A program made the translations under genes and the position numbers. The notes beneath the pieces are model-generated. The model was not told the DNA's origin, did no database searches, and saw only the letters and a list, made by a program, of their open reading frames with translations. This document shows, piece by piece, positions 52,948 to 60,256 of a stretch of DNA of 60,256 bases. Within the stretch, counting starts at the first letter, position 1, and each line of letters begins with the position of its first letter. Location: positions 1 to 60,256 of the forward strand of contig JAUWTJ010000015.1 in the NCBI GenBank assembly GCA_030614785.1, given 5' to 3'. The stretch comes from Alphaproteobacteria bacterium (lineage in GTDB: Bacteria; Pseudomonadota; Alphaproteobacteria; M2410).

Positions 52948-53258
52948 TATCCACCTACTGTTGCAAAGTTGAAGATGCGGTCGATTTGGGAGTTATTTGA
53001 ATGCTGGATGGTCGCCGCGCCGCTCGCGCAGGTGATCCAGATATTGGATTGTTCCGCCGCCGCGTTGGCGGTCTTAGGCATCAGAAGAACAACGCTGTCG
53101 GGGCCAATATAAGGTCGCGTGATTGTCGTCGATGACTGACTGGCCGTCAGGGTCACTTCTCCGACGCTGTTAATCTGCCCAAGGAGAAGCTGATTTATTA
53201 CGAAGGCCAATTCTCGCGATGTCGCGCCTTCCGGTTTCAATCTGGGTCTTCGGGTCAT
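52947..53258 (-). CDS. Small phage structural protein (103 aa)
   Basis: A basic start (MTRRPRLKPEGATSRELAF) is followed by a beta-rich segment (GPDSVVLLMPKTANAAAEQS, then IWITCASGAATIQHSNNSQI). Its start overlaps the stop of the 481-aa gene by four bases and its stop abuts the start of the next. Unknown function; likely a neck or spike protein. Confidence 0.6.
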   Translation of the reverse strand: MTRRPRLKPEGATSRELAFVINQLLLGQINSVGEVTLTASQSSTTITRPYIGPDSVVLLMPKTANAAAEQSNIWITCASGAATIQHSNNSQIDRIFNFATVGG

Positions 53259-54700
53259 CGGGCTCCGTCCTCCACTGCAAGGAAGTCAACGCCCTGGGCG
53301 TGGGTCCAGGCGGCGCCAGCCGGGATCCTGAGGCGGGCGCGCTGAAACCGCCCTGATGAGCGCACCGGGCAACGCCCGGAAGGGGTCATGGCGACTTCGT
53401 CCGTATAGCTCGGGTTGGCGGAGAGGATTTCGCGGCGGCCAAGGGAGATCAAGGCGGTATCTGTATCAACGATGGGTCTGATTTCGCTGACAAACGCTCT
53501 TTGCCCCGGCAGCAGCTCGGCTTCGCGAGTCTCCAGGATGGCCTCAAGGGGCAGGCCTGTGAGCAGCGCCAACTTGTCATCAAGACCGAAAATACCGAGC
53601 GCCAATGCACCGTCGGTCCACAGGCGGGAATCGAGCGAGATACCCAAAAGATCGAGGTCCGCTGACATGGCGTCCAGCCCTTCCAGGGTGTAGCCCGGCG
53701 CCAGCACCGGAAAGATGAGACGTACATCCATATCGGCCTGGGACCACCCGCCCGTCGCCCAGTTGTACATGATGAACCGGTCGGGCTCCCCGTCAACGGA
53801 CTGACTGCTTGCATAGGACCAGATCACGATCTTGTTGATCGGGTCGGCGATGCCGGTCATGCGCGATAGATAGGTTTCATCAGCGTTGGCAAAGAAGGTC
53901 TTGTCGATCTTGTGTGCACCGATCGGTGTGCTGCGACCCCCGTCAAATTGATAAAATCCGTCATGCGCAAGATAGAAGGCGGTCCGTCCCACCTGAACCA
54001 GAGATCCGGGCGCTCTCAGACCACGACCCTTTTCCACGACATCGAATTGAAAAACGAATTCATCACCTGTTGCCACCATGGAGACAATTGCGTGTTCAAG
54101 GAAGATGAAACCCTGCTCACCGCCGATGATTCCCTGGACCCAGCCGCCCTCCGGGAAGTTCTGAAAGTCGGATTGATCGGTGCCGACGGTCCAGCTTTCA
54201 GGATCGCCAAACCCTGACCAATGGATGCCGTTCCTTTGGGTGGACAGGTTGCCCAACACTACAAAATCTCGCACCACCGCCATGTAGCGCGCCTGGGGAG
54301 GCGTCCCGCCGAGGTCGACAAATGGACTAGTCAGGGACAAATCGTATTTTTGCGGTACGTCGGAATAATTGGAGGCAATGATGAGACTGCCAAACTGGGC
54401 GAACCTCCATTTTTCATCGCCGGTCGTCGCATAGGCGCCGACGGTCCTTGTGATATCCTGCCAGGCGGTGTCTGCCAGCCTGTAGAGACCTGTCTGCGTC
54501 CCGGCAAAATTGACAACTGCGCCATCGCCGGTCTGGGCCGAGGTGCCACCTTTTGCCGACGAGGCCAACGCATCACTGCTGGTTTGGGCCGAGCCGACCG
54601 GACGGTACGAGGTCGCCGCCGGAAAGACGTTGTTGATATAAGGCGTTCCGGGATTGTTGAAATCTGCCTGGTCCGGGAGCCACTCACCGAAAGGGATCAT
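53255..54700 (-). CDS. Phage neck/tail beta-propeller-like protein (481 aa, gp10 position)
   Basis: The 481 residues are beta-rich with repeated W/Y-G motifs (GDEKWRFAQFGSLIIASNYS, NLSTQRNGIHWSGFGDPESW, AFYLAHDGFYQFDGGRSTPI). Size and order after the gp4-like adaptor match the packaged-DNA stabilisation protein gp10 of P22-like phages, though no direct sequence match can be claimed. Starts 4 bases before the stop of the preceding gene. Confidence 0.7.
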   Translation of the reverse strand: MIPFGEWLPDQADFNNPGTPYINNVFPAATSYRPVGSAQTSSDALASSAKGGTSAQTGDGAVVNFAGTQTGLYRLADTAWQDITRTVGAYATTGDEKWRFAQFGSLIIASNYSDVPQKYDLSLTSPFVDLGGTPPQARYMAVVRDFVVLGNLSTQRNGIHWSGFGDPESWTVGTDQSDFQNFPEGGWVQGIIGGEQGFIFLEHAIVSMVATGDEFVFQFDVVEKGRGLRAPGSLVQVGRTAFYLAHDGFYQFDGGRSTPIGAHKIDKTFFANADETYLSRMTGIADPINKIVIWSYASSQSVDGEPDRFIMYNWATGGWSQADMDVRLIFPVLAPGYTLEGLDAMSADLDLLGISLDSRLWTDGALALGIFGLDDKLALLTGLPLEAILETREAELLPGQRAFVSEIRPIVDTDTALISLGRREILSANPSYTDEVAMTPSGRCPVRSSGRFQRARLRIPAGAAWTHAQGVDFLAVEDGAR

Positions 54701-55347
54701 GGGGTGCCTCCCTTGACCTTGATGGACCAGGTCGTTCCGGATGATTTGGTCTTTTCATCCTGTCGGGTGAGAGCCATGGCCGCGCTGGCATAGCGAATGA
54801 GATATTCGTCCGCGGCCGGGCGGTTCCTTGTGTAGATTGCGGCCTCCACGAGAGCCGCAAAGAGATATATATCCGGCGCGTTCTGGAGCAGCGAGTTGGT
54901 ATCTGTATCAAGCGATAGCACAGAAAATTTGGCGAAGTAATTCAGCTGGACAGCGTTGGATGTATCGGGGACCGGGCTCAGGATGAGGTCGTTGCCCTCG
55001 ATCGTTGCCCGCACCGGTGTGCCGGTGGAAAGCCCTGCATCCATGCGCCAGAACAGTTCGGGCGCCAGCAGCTCGATGACCTGCGCCGGGTCCGACAGAA
55101 ACACAGTTCGGCGGGCCTCGAGGAAATCTGTCGGCAGGGTCGCGCGCCCTGAAGTAATTGTCAGATCGACCTCGGTCTCCATGGTGCGCAGCCGCACCGG
55201 CTGCAGCATCATCGGGCCCTGTGCCGAGCCGTAGTGAATACGCGTCTCTGCAAAGCTGACAAAATCCGGAATTCGGCTTGTCAGATCGGACCGGTCGAGC
55301 CAGTCCGCAATCGCGTTTTTCAATTCACCATAGTTGGTAATCGCCAT
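54697..55347 (-). CDS. Phage head-tail adaptor protein (P22 gp4-like)
   Basis: The ATG at 55347 gives 216 residues, mainly helical: YGELKNAIADWLDRSDLTSR, IPDFVSFAETRIHYG, then DNAPDIYLFAALVEAAIYTR-like helices with NRPAADEYLIRYASAAMAL. These match the podovirus tail accessory/adaptor family that sits on the portal. A longer in-frame extension to 55593 lacks homology. Weak ribosome site. Confidence 0.75.
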   Translation of the reverse strand: MAITNYGELKNAIADWLDRSDLTSRIPDFVSFAETRIHYGSAQGPMMLQPVRLRTMETEVDLTITSGRATLPTDFLEARRTVFLSDPAQVIELLAPELFWRMDAGLSTGTPVRATIEGNDLILSPVPDTSNAVQLNYFAKFSVLSLDTDTNSLLQNAPDIYLFAALVEAAIYTRNRPAADEYLIRYASAAMALTRQDEKTKSSGTTWSIKVKGGTP

Positions 55348-55501
55348 GACTTCGTCCGCTCTGTGATCACCCGGACGCCGTAAAACGTCGGGTGTGTTTA
55401 AATCAGTGACTGGAGGAGAAGTCAGGTTTTCGGGTGGGGGATAAGTCGAGGTGATTTTTTCTGGTGCTTTACTGAACGCCTGAAGTCTATTCAATGGTCG
55501 C

Positions 55502-55801
55502 CTAGAGTTCACCAGACCAGGTTCTAAACAGCGCGTTGTCCGGATCGTTAGCCCAGTCCTTCCAGGCCTTTGAATCATTGAACCAGCCTTCACGAAACGC
55601 CTTGCGGACTACAAACTCGGGGATCACCGCAGCGTGGCGAAATTCCTTGCCTGGTTCCAGTTCTGACAGGCGCTTTGCTTCCTTCAGGATTGGCTCTACG
55701 TTATCAACCTCTTCAAGAATTAGCGCTTCAGGGCGCTCGGCGTCTGCATGGATGATGGTGATGCCGTTTGCTCGCAAATCAAATATACCGCGTTTGGTCA
55801 T
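55502..55801 (-). CDS. Small phage protein (99 aa)
   Basis: The 99 residues (MTKRGIFDLRANGITIIHAD; KEFRHAAVIPEFVVRKAFRE; DWANDPDNALFRTWSGEL) match a short protein often found between coat and adaptor genes of such phages. Function unknown. A 154-base gap follows before the adaptor gene. Confidence 0.7.
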   Translation of the reverse strand: MTKRGIFDLRANGITIIHADAERPEALILEEVDNVEPILKEAKRLSELEPGKEFRHAAVIPEFVVRKAFREGWFNDSKAWKDWANDPDNALFRTWSGEL

Positions 55802-56068
55802 GGGGGCTCCAAGGGTGAAACTGTTGCGTGTTTTAGTCTACCTCGGATGAGGCTGCGGCCAGTGCCCCGCCGATACCCCGAAGCCGTTGTCGGTGAAATT
55901 ACTAAAACTTCTCATTTCCGTTTTTCTCATTTGAAGAAAATACGCCCGGCCCGTCACGGGGGGTGCCCTTTGAGGGCAGTGGCCATGGGGAAACATGTCT
56001 GGCCAATTTGCACGTGAGGAGCCGGACGCGGGGTACCCTGTTCTTGCCGGGTCCGAGGCTTGGGAAGG

Positions 56069-56101
56069 CTTTCGAGAGCCATATCCAATGGCTCCCGAAA
56101 G
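56069..56101 (-). terminator. Strong hairpin after the capsid gene
   Basis: A 14-bp stem (one G-T pair) with a 5-base loop begins 25 bases after the capsid stop. There is no T-run. It may be an intrinsic terminator variant or an mRNA-processing site that sets high capsid levels relative to the genes downstream. Confidence 0.6.
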
Positions 56102-56125
56102 CTGACCCGTCAGAGCAGAGATTTG

Positions 56126-57067
56126 TTACGCCACATCAAGATCGGCGATGACACCATGTGCCTTCTCATTCTTGACGCACAGGGCGTATTCAGCGACAAC
56201 GTATTTGCGCTCTGAATCGCCTGTCCGCGCGAGATCCTTGACTTGCGGTGGACGCAGAAAGGCGATTTCGGCATATTCCGGGTCGACCACGAGAGCGGTG
56301 CGTTCGCGCTGGAAGCGGTTCGGCATCACCTTGATTTCGCCAAAGTCAGAAGCATAAAGATGGGCTGCCGCCTGGATCTTGTCGTCAGCGATTGCCTGGC
56401 GCGCCTGAGAGCGCCCTGTGAAGCCGGAGACAACACCCTTGTTGAAAGGACCCACAGAGAGGAAGTTCGGGGACGCCCCTTCTGTGTAGCAGCTCTGGAT
56501 CACGCCTTTCAGCATGGCCTCGGTAAAGGGCCGCGCGGTGCCATCAGTTGCAGCATCCGTTGCTGCTGCTGCATTGGCGCCGGTCGCACCGCGGTCAACG
56601 TTTGTCGCCAGGAAGCTCTCGATGGAGCGTGTACGCCGCGCTGTGCCGGTGGCACCGGCGTTATAGCCCTGGTTTCCGACGATCACGGCCTCAATGTCGC
56701 GCTTGAGCTCTTTCAGGCGTTTTGCCACCTGATAGCCCATTTCGCTTGAGCGACCGGCCTTCTTGACTTTCTCCTGGGTGGAGGAGACCACCACATCACG
56801 GCGGGAGATCTGACAATAGTTTTTCTCGCGTGTGGTCGGCGTCGATGCCGTGCCATCCACAATATCGCCTTCCAGAACGGCGTTGTTTGCATCGGCGGCA
56901 GCCAGCGCATCGGTTTGCCACTCGTAGAGAATGCCCTTGCCATCGGTTGACCCGATCGCGTTGGAAAACGGGGTTTCTTCCGGTGACAGGCTTTTTATAA
57001 CCTCCGAGAGATTTTCGCGATTACCCACCGCATCGTAGGTGAGAAACGCATTGGTTTGTACTGTCAT
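56126..57067 (-). CDS. Major capsid protein, SU10/DUF5309 type
   Basis: The 313 residues begin with the family opening (LSEVIKSLSPEETPFSNAIG) and include KNYCQISRRDVVVSSTQEKV, ELKRDIEAVIVGNQG (E-loop/spine helix region) and RFQRERTALVVDPEYAEIAF at the A-domain/C-terminus. This is the DUF5309 or SU10 capsid fold. AAGGAA lies nine bases before the ATG. A 12-bp palindrome TTCGATATCGAA (57101-57112) lies in the leader. Confidence 0.9.
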   Translation of the reverse strand: MTVQTNAFLTYDAVGNRENLSEVIKSLSPEETPFSNAIGSTDGKGILYEWQTDALAAADANNAVLEGDIVDGTASTPTTREKNYCQISRRDVVVSSTQEKVKKAGRSSEMGYQVAKRLKELKRDIEAVIVGNQGYNAGATGTARRTRSIESFLATNVDRGATGANAAAATDAATDGTARPFTEAMLKGVIQSCYTEGASPNFLSVGPFNKGVVSGFTGRSQARQAIADDKIQAAAHLYASDFGEIKVMPNRFQRERTALVVDPEYAEIAFLRPPQVKDLARTGDSERKYVVAEYALCVKNEKAHGVIADLDVA

Positions 57068-57190
57068 ATTTCAAGTTCCTTTGTGTGTTTCGTTGTATAT
57101 TTCGATATCGAATTTGCTATCAAGGTCACGGGGTTCATCCCGGCGCTTTTGGCGCGTCGGTGTGAGCGACCAATCAAGCCATAGTGTTGA

Positions 57191-58159
57191 TCAGAGCATG
57201 AGCTCGATCACACGGGCTGCGTCCTCGACGTGACCCGTCTTTTTGAGTTTGGTCATAGCCTGGCGATAACCCGCTTTGGGGTCTTCGCGCCTCGCATGTC
57301 CCGGCGTCATCACCGGCCGCGCGCGCTGCTGGTCTCTCGCGCGCCTCGCAGCTTTGACCTGGCCTTGTTCAAGTTGATCGTATTTCATGGCCTTGTGGAG
57401 AATGGCGATCTCTGTGGCGCCGGCATCGGCAAACCGCTCATCGCCAAATCCTTGCACCTTTCCATAGGCCCTGATCTCGTCCCTGAGCTGATCGCCACCT
57501 TCAGGATCCGTTAGTTCGGGGATCAATTTGGCAAGTTCAGCGCTCTCGGTTTCAAGCACACGACCTCTGCGGAATTCTGTCAGTGTATTGGCATAACCCT
57601 CGGCCTGCTGCAGCGCGGCGCTGCGCGCCTGAAGGTCAGCAAAACGCGCCGGGTTAGTCATCGCGAGCGCCTGGAGATCCTGCGGTGAACGCAGGTCGGC
57701 AAAGTCACCCAGAAGCTGGCGTTGCAAGGAGGGGATAAGGGAATTGATCTCGGCATTGGCGGTTTCAAAGGCAGTGTCTATTTCGCTGCGGCGCTGCGTG
57801 ATTTCGACTGTGCGGCTTTCAACCTCGCCAGCCTTCGTCCATGCTTCAGTGAGTTCGGACAGAGGGACCGTCGTCTCCTTGCCGTCAATTTCAACCGCGA
57901 CCAGTGGGTCGTCATCAACCGCCACCAGTGGATCGTCAGGGGCCGCGTCCTCCGTCGGACCAGTGTCGCCTTTGTCTGACGGGTCGAAATCGTTGACAGT
58001 GTCTTCCTCGCGCTCATAAACACCAGCTCCGAGGATCTCATCGATCTTCATGGCTGCCTGTTCAACGGAACCCTCAGTCGGGTTATCAAAATCCTCATCA
58101 AGCAATGCCGCTTCGCCTTCATTAGGCTCAAGGTCGGAAAAATTGGTAAAGTCGTTCAT
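57191..58159 (-). CDS. Phage scaffolding protein
   Basis: The 322 residues are acidic at the start (LEPNEGEAALLDEDFDN), then contain a duplicated DPLVAV stretch, long helices (RRSEIDTAFETANAEINSLI) and a basic C-terminus (RAMRSRDQ-like RRARDQQRARPVMTPGHARR) that fits capsid binding. Position immediately upstream of the capsid gene and composition support scaffold. No protease domain seen. Confidence 0.8.
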   Translation of the reverse strand: MNDFTNFSDLEPNEGEAALLDEDFDNPTEGSVEQAAMKIDEILGAGVYEREEDTVNDFDPSDKGDTGPTEDAAPDDPLVAVDDDPLVAVEIDGKETTVPLSELTEAWTKAGEVESRTVEITQRRSEIDTAFETANAEINSLIPSLQRQLLGDFADLRSPQDLQALAMTNPARFADLQARSAALQQAEGYANTLTEFRRGRVLETESAELAKLIPELTDPEGGDQLRDEIRAYGKVQGFGDERFADAGATEIAILHKAMKYDQLEQGQVKAARRARDQQRARPVMTPGHARREDPKAGYRQAMTKLKKTGHVEDAARVIELML

Positions 58160-58199
58160 CGGGTCTCTCCTGAGTTCTTGTGATGATTATCGATTGAAT

Positions 58200-58493
58200 T
58201 CAGCGCCAGAAGCGTTCGCGCCCTTCAAGGTCGGCGCTCTGCCGCGATGTCAGGGTGCCGGTGAAGGCAAGGCTTGCGAGGTGGTCGCGGAAGCGGCCAA
58301 CAAGACGGACGAGGCGATGGGCATCCTCACGCGCATCAAGCGTTCGGGCTTGCTTCCAGGCCTTGACGTATTCCTCCTCAAGGCCCTCAAGGGTCTGTTG
58401 CAGGAGTGGATCCTTAAGGAGAATTTCGGCGCGCTGCCCACGCTCAACCTTGTCAAAAGTCCCCCCAAATGCCGGATCATTAAAACGCGCCAT
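58200..58493 (-). CDS. Small phage head protein (97 aa)
   Basis: The ATG at 58493 follows GGACAGGGC. The 97 residues (MARFNDPAFGGTFDKVERGQ, LLKDPLLQQTLEGLEEEYVK, TLDAREDAHRLVRLVGRFRD) are helical and charged. It lies between the moron cassette and scaffold. Possibly a minor head or packaging-related protein; unknown. Confidence 0.65.
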   Translation of the reverse strand: MARFNDPAFGGTFDKVERGQRAEILLKDPLLQQTLEGLEEEYVKAWKQARTLDAREDAHRLVRLVGRFRDHLASLAFTGTLTSRQSADLEGRERFWR

Positions 58494-58660
58494 GCCCTGT
58501 CCTTTTCGTTTCAAATTGTTGCTGAAGCGAGTATCGGTCAGGGCAAGGGTCCGGGGAGAGGTTGGACGAGATTTTTTCGGGGAAGCGATGCCGACAGGTA
58601 ACCGGATAACACAGCCAATCCGGAGATGTCCGGACCAATTCAGCCAAATCATGTTTTAAG

Positions 58661-58677
58661 TGTCAGGATTCTTTACA
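58661..58677 (+). promoter_or_regulatory. TGTCA-N7-T(G/T)ACA motif, copy 1 (candidate activator site)
   Basis: TGTCAGGATTCTTTACA lies 50 bases before the -24/-12-like element of the PEP-CTERM gene. The same 17-base word with a perfect dyad, TGTCAGGTTTCTTGACA, is found at 59520-59536. The spacing suits an enhancer-binding activator of a sigma54 promoter. Confidence 0.5.
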
Positions 58678-58727
58678 ATTGGATTATGACAGTCTCACAA
58701 CATGTTGTTTTTGTTGATATTTTTATA

Positions 58728-58743
58728 TGGCATGGAACTTGTA
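58728..58743 (+). promoter_or_regulatory. Sigma54-like -24/-12 element of PEP-CTERM gene
   Basis: TGGCATGGAACTTGTA matches the RpoN consensus TGGCACG-N4-TTGCA except for two positions. It lies about 65 bases upstream of the start codon, with a ribosome site GAGGAGATAAAGTA directly before the ATG. PEP-CTERM genes in other bacteria are RpoN/PrsR-controlled. Confidence 0.45.
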
Positions 58744-58820
58744 TATTATTGCGATAACACGGCACCTTTGTATCAGCGAAAAATGGGGATTTTTCCAGAG
58801 GCGCCAGAGGAGATAAAGTA

Positions 58821-59426
58821 ATGGTTGGAATAAAGAGTTTCAAAGTCACGGTTGGCGCGGCACTTCTCGCCTTGGGGCTGGGTGCTACGTTTACGGGTTC
58901 GGCGTCGGCGGCACTTGTCGCTTGCACCGGCTCTGAGGTTTTTACAATTGAAGGTGCAGGTTTTTCAAGCTGTATGGTTGATACAGCGTATGCCGAAGGA
59001 AACGAAGTGGCATCGGTTAACCTGGTTTTCGGTGCGGGCTGGACTTTGGTCGCCAAGTCCGATGCTGCTGGTTCAGGCTTGACAGCAACACTTGGTACGA
59101 GCGGCACATTTGCAATGCTGCTCAGTCTTTTTGATCCTACTGATGAAATTGCCCTGGTTTTCAAAACCGGCTCCGGACAAAACAACCCTTCGGATGCGAT
59201 ATTCGGGCTGTGGACCGTTGGGGATCTCAACGCTGCACTCACTGGCGCGGCGACGGATTTGGATGGTACATACGATCTGTCTTCTTGGGGGCAAAATGCG
59301 CTGTCTCACATGTCGGCTTTCAAGCGCGAGGGCGAACGAAGAGTTCCCGAACCCGGACCACTTGGTCTTCTGGGAATTGGTATGGTCGCGCTTTACATTG
59401 CGCGCCGGAGGCACCTTCTGAGATAA
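58821..59426 (+). CDS. PEP-CTERM sorting domain protein (phage-borne)
   Basis: The 201-residue precursor has a signal peptide (VTVGAALLALGLGATFTGSA, cleavage near ASA) and a mature domain of beta-rich sequence with two cysteines (VACTGSEVFTIEGAGFSSCM). It ends with the exosortase sorting signal VPEPGPLGLLGIGMVALYIA-RRR, cleaved and anchored at the cell surface by EpsH/XrtA-type exosortases. The mature domain has no recognised family. It is transcribed against the phage late genes and has its own promoter and terminator. Confidence 0.95.
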   Translation: MVGIKSFKVTVGAALLALGLGATFTGSASAALVACTGSEVFTIEGAGFSSCMVDTAYAEGNEVASVNLVFGAGWTLVAKSDAAGSGLTATLGTSGTFAMLLSLFDPTDEIALVFKTGSGQNNPSDAIFGLWTVGDLNAALTGAATDLDGTYDLSSWGQNALSHMSAFKREGERRVPEPGPLGLLGIGMVALYIARRRHLLR

Positions 59427-59454
59427 TCAGGAGAGAGTTTACGACAAAAAACAG

Positions 59455-59486
59455 ACCGGAGCAGTCCCCACTGCTCCGGTTTTTTT
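59455..59486 (+). terminator. Rho-independent terminator of PEP-CTERM gene
   Basis: An 11-bp perfect stem (ACCGGAGCAGT/ACTGCTCCGGT) with a CCCC loop is followed by seven T. It lies 30 bases after the stop codon. Confidence 0.95.
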
Positions 59487-59519
59487 GTATTTCACGTACG
59501 GCCTTCAGTATACGTAAGG

Positions 59520-59536
59520 TGTCAGGTTTCTTGACA
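59520..59536 (+). promoter_or_regulatory. TGTCA-N7-T(G/T)ACA motif, copy 2 (perfect dyad)
   Basis: TGTCAGGTTTCTTGACA repeats the motif at 58661-58677 with perfect half-sites. It precedes the second sigma54-like element by about 107 bases, a usual distance for an upstream activating sequence. Confidence 0.5.
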
Positions 59537-59642
59537 GTCCGGGCATCCGAGATTTTCACCACTCTTGAAAATAGTTTAAGTATCTGGCGCAATTCATTGA
59601 TTTTCCTTATAACAAGCAAATATGCCTCCAAAGCCTCAAAAC

Positions 59643-59658
59643 TGGCCCGCGACTTGCT
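59643..59658 (+). promoter_or_regulatory. Sigma54-like -24/-12 element of 29-aa ORF
   Basis: TGGCCCGCGACTTGCT matches TGGCACG-N4-TTGC(A/T) with one substitution. About 40 bases downstream lies a small open frame with a ribosome site (GAGGCGTGGG). Confidence 0.5.
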
Positions 59659-59696
59659 TGTTATTTGACAAGAAATAATTATGAGGCGTGGGTCGT

Positions 59697-59786
59697 ATGT
59701 TTTATTTGATCGAAGATGAATCCATCCGGTTTTCGGCAGGGCTTTATATACTCACGATGCTGATCGGCTTTGTGTGCATCCTTTAG
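59697..59786 (+). CDS. Possible 29-residue membrane peptide
   Basis: The ATG at 59697 opens a 29-codon frame, MFYLIEDESIRFSAGLYILT followed by MLIGFVCIL, with a predicted single hydrophobic helix in its second half. GAGG lies about 10 bases upstream and a sigma54-like promoter about 40 bases further. The stop directly abuts the stop of the portal gene, as expected of a gene inserted into a tight space. Coding status needs expression evidence. Confidence 0.4.
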   Translation: MFYLIEDESIRFSAGLYILTMLIGFVCIL

Positions 59787-60256
59787 TTACCGGTTAGTGA
59801 TTCCGGTCACATTTGCCTTTTCGCGTTTTAGTACCATATCCAGACTGGCTGTTTCGCGCTTCAACATCATGTCCTGAGCGGCTTCCTCGCGTTTCAATGT
59901 CATCTCATTTTCAAGCTTCATTTGATCGACCCTGAACTTGTGCTGCAATTCCAGCTCCTTGAGCTGTCGATCCTGTTCAAATTTGATTGCATCCTCCTGC
60001 ATCTTCTGTGCGAGCTCAGCTTGTTTGAGGGATGCCTGGTGTTGCATGAGAGCGGCCTGCTGCGCGGCGAGACGGTCCGCATCGCTCTGCCAGGGGGAAG
60101 ACGACGCGGCTTTCGGACCATCTGATACCTGCGGCGCGGCTGGCAGTGTGAAGAAGCGCTCAACGCCCTTGAAGCCCATGGCGCCGACAATAATCTCGGC
60201 GGTTTCCATCATATTGGCCGGGGTCGCAAAGCCCTGTTCAAAAGCCATTTTTTGCA
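59787..60256 (-). CDS. Phage portal protein, C-terminal part (cut by window edge)
   Basis: The frame is open through the right edge; the ATG at 60248 may not be the start. Residues read NMMETAEIIVGAMGFKGVER, then FFTLPAAP, then a glutamine/lysine-rich coiled-coil (QHQASLKQAELAQKMQEDAI) typical of podovirus portal C-termini. The portal forms the dodecameric DNA gate of the head. Its stop abuts the small plus-strand ORF. Confidence 0.6.
   Translation of the reverse strand, partial: QKMAFEQGFATPANMMETAEIIVGAMGFKGVERFFTLPAAPQVSDGPKAASSSPWQSDADRLAAQQAALMQHQASLKQAELAQKMQEDAIKFEQDRQLKELELQHKFRVDQMKLENEMTLKREEAAQDMMLKRETASLDMVLKREKANVTGITNR

Larger units (their letters stand above)
48993..60256 (-). 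mobile_element. Podovirus-like prophage late region (continues past the right edge)
   Basis: A minus-strand run of 16 genes with short gaps or ATGA overlaps encodes portal C-terminus, a 97-aa protein, scaffold, capsid, neck/tail proteins, fibre and holin-like protein, following the P22-like order portal, scaffold, coat, gp4-like, gp10-like. No integrase, terminase, lysozyme or att site is visible in the window; the early half would lie to the right. Confidence 0.85.

Noticed and set aside
1-60256. CRISPR array or rRNA operon
   Set aside because: No array of regularly spaced repeats and no rRNA-like segment was seen on reading.

Overview
The window reads as chromosomal DNA of an alphaproteobacterium. 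The class-level markers are a MucR/Ros regulator, two DUF2336 proteins, a DUF5330-like protein, a Usg-family protein, a DUF2924/serine-recombinase pair and a PEP-CTERM surface-protein system. I cannot place it below class. All calls come from reading the sequence and recalling protein families; no searches were run.

Region 1 (1-10320) is an accessory, partly decayed block ending at a CAU-anticodon tRNA. It holds a Crp/Fnr regulator cut by the left edge, an HlyD-type fragment that starts inside an 11-bp tandem repeat, a patatin-like phospholipase bracketed by diverged repeats, and a MarR fragment. An IS element with an internally deleted transposase separates the MarR fragment from a PEP-CTERM fragment. 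Then come YbjN, Hsp20 and FixK-like genes, and a DUF2924/large serine recombinase module flanked by short repeats.

Region 2 (10588-23000) is core-like: DUF5330, SufE, MucR, NhaB, a CPBP protease, a cluster of small perfect hairpins, a ParA/RHH-protein operon beside two DUF2336 paralogues, two small exported proteins, and a CPA1 Na+/H+ antiporter carrying a cyclic-nucleotide-binding domain.

Region 3 (23190-30710) has two tandem MFS transporters and a catabolic set (enoyl-CoA hydratase, GMC oxidoreductase, acyl-CoA ligase, MaoC hydratase) that would activate and beta-oxidise an unidentified carboxylic substrate. Region 4 (30725-36508) is a seven-gene TonB system on the minus strand: DUF3450, TtpC-like ExbB, ExbB, ExbD, ExbD, TonB, TPR. 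A strong hairpin lies between the two ExbB-type genes.

Region 5 (37186-48823) carries DUF4126, tRNA-Gln with two mismatched stem pairs, tRNA-Pro, a second catabolic cluster (two acyl-CoA dehydrogenases, HAD hydrolase, hotdog protein, two APH-type kinases, a serine hydrolase), ArsR, a histidine phosphatase, a second patatin and Usg.

Region 6 (48993-60256) is the late block of a podovirus-like prophage on the minus strand: portal C-terminus, a 97-aa protein, scaffold, SU10-type capsid, neck proteins, tail fibre and a holin-like protein. Inserted on the opposite strand between portal and scaffold is a moron-like cassette: a PEP-CTERM protein with its own terminator, followed by a possible 29-residue membrane peptide. 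Each unit has a sigma54-like -24/-12 element preceded by the same 17-bp motif, TGTCA-N7-T(G/T)ACA. This phage-borne, apparently sigma54-controlled surface-protein cassette is the most novel observation here.
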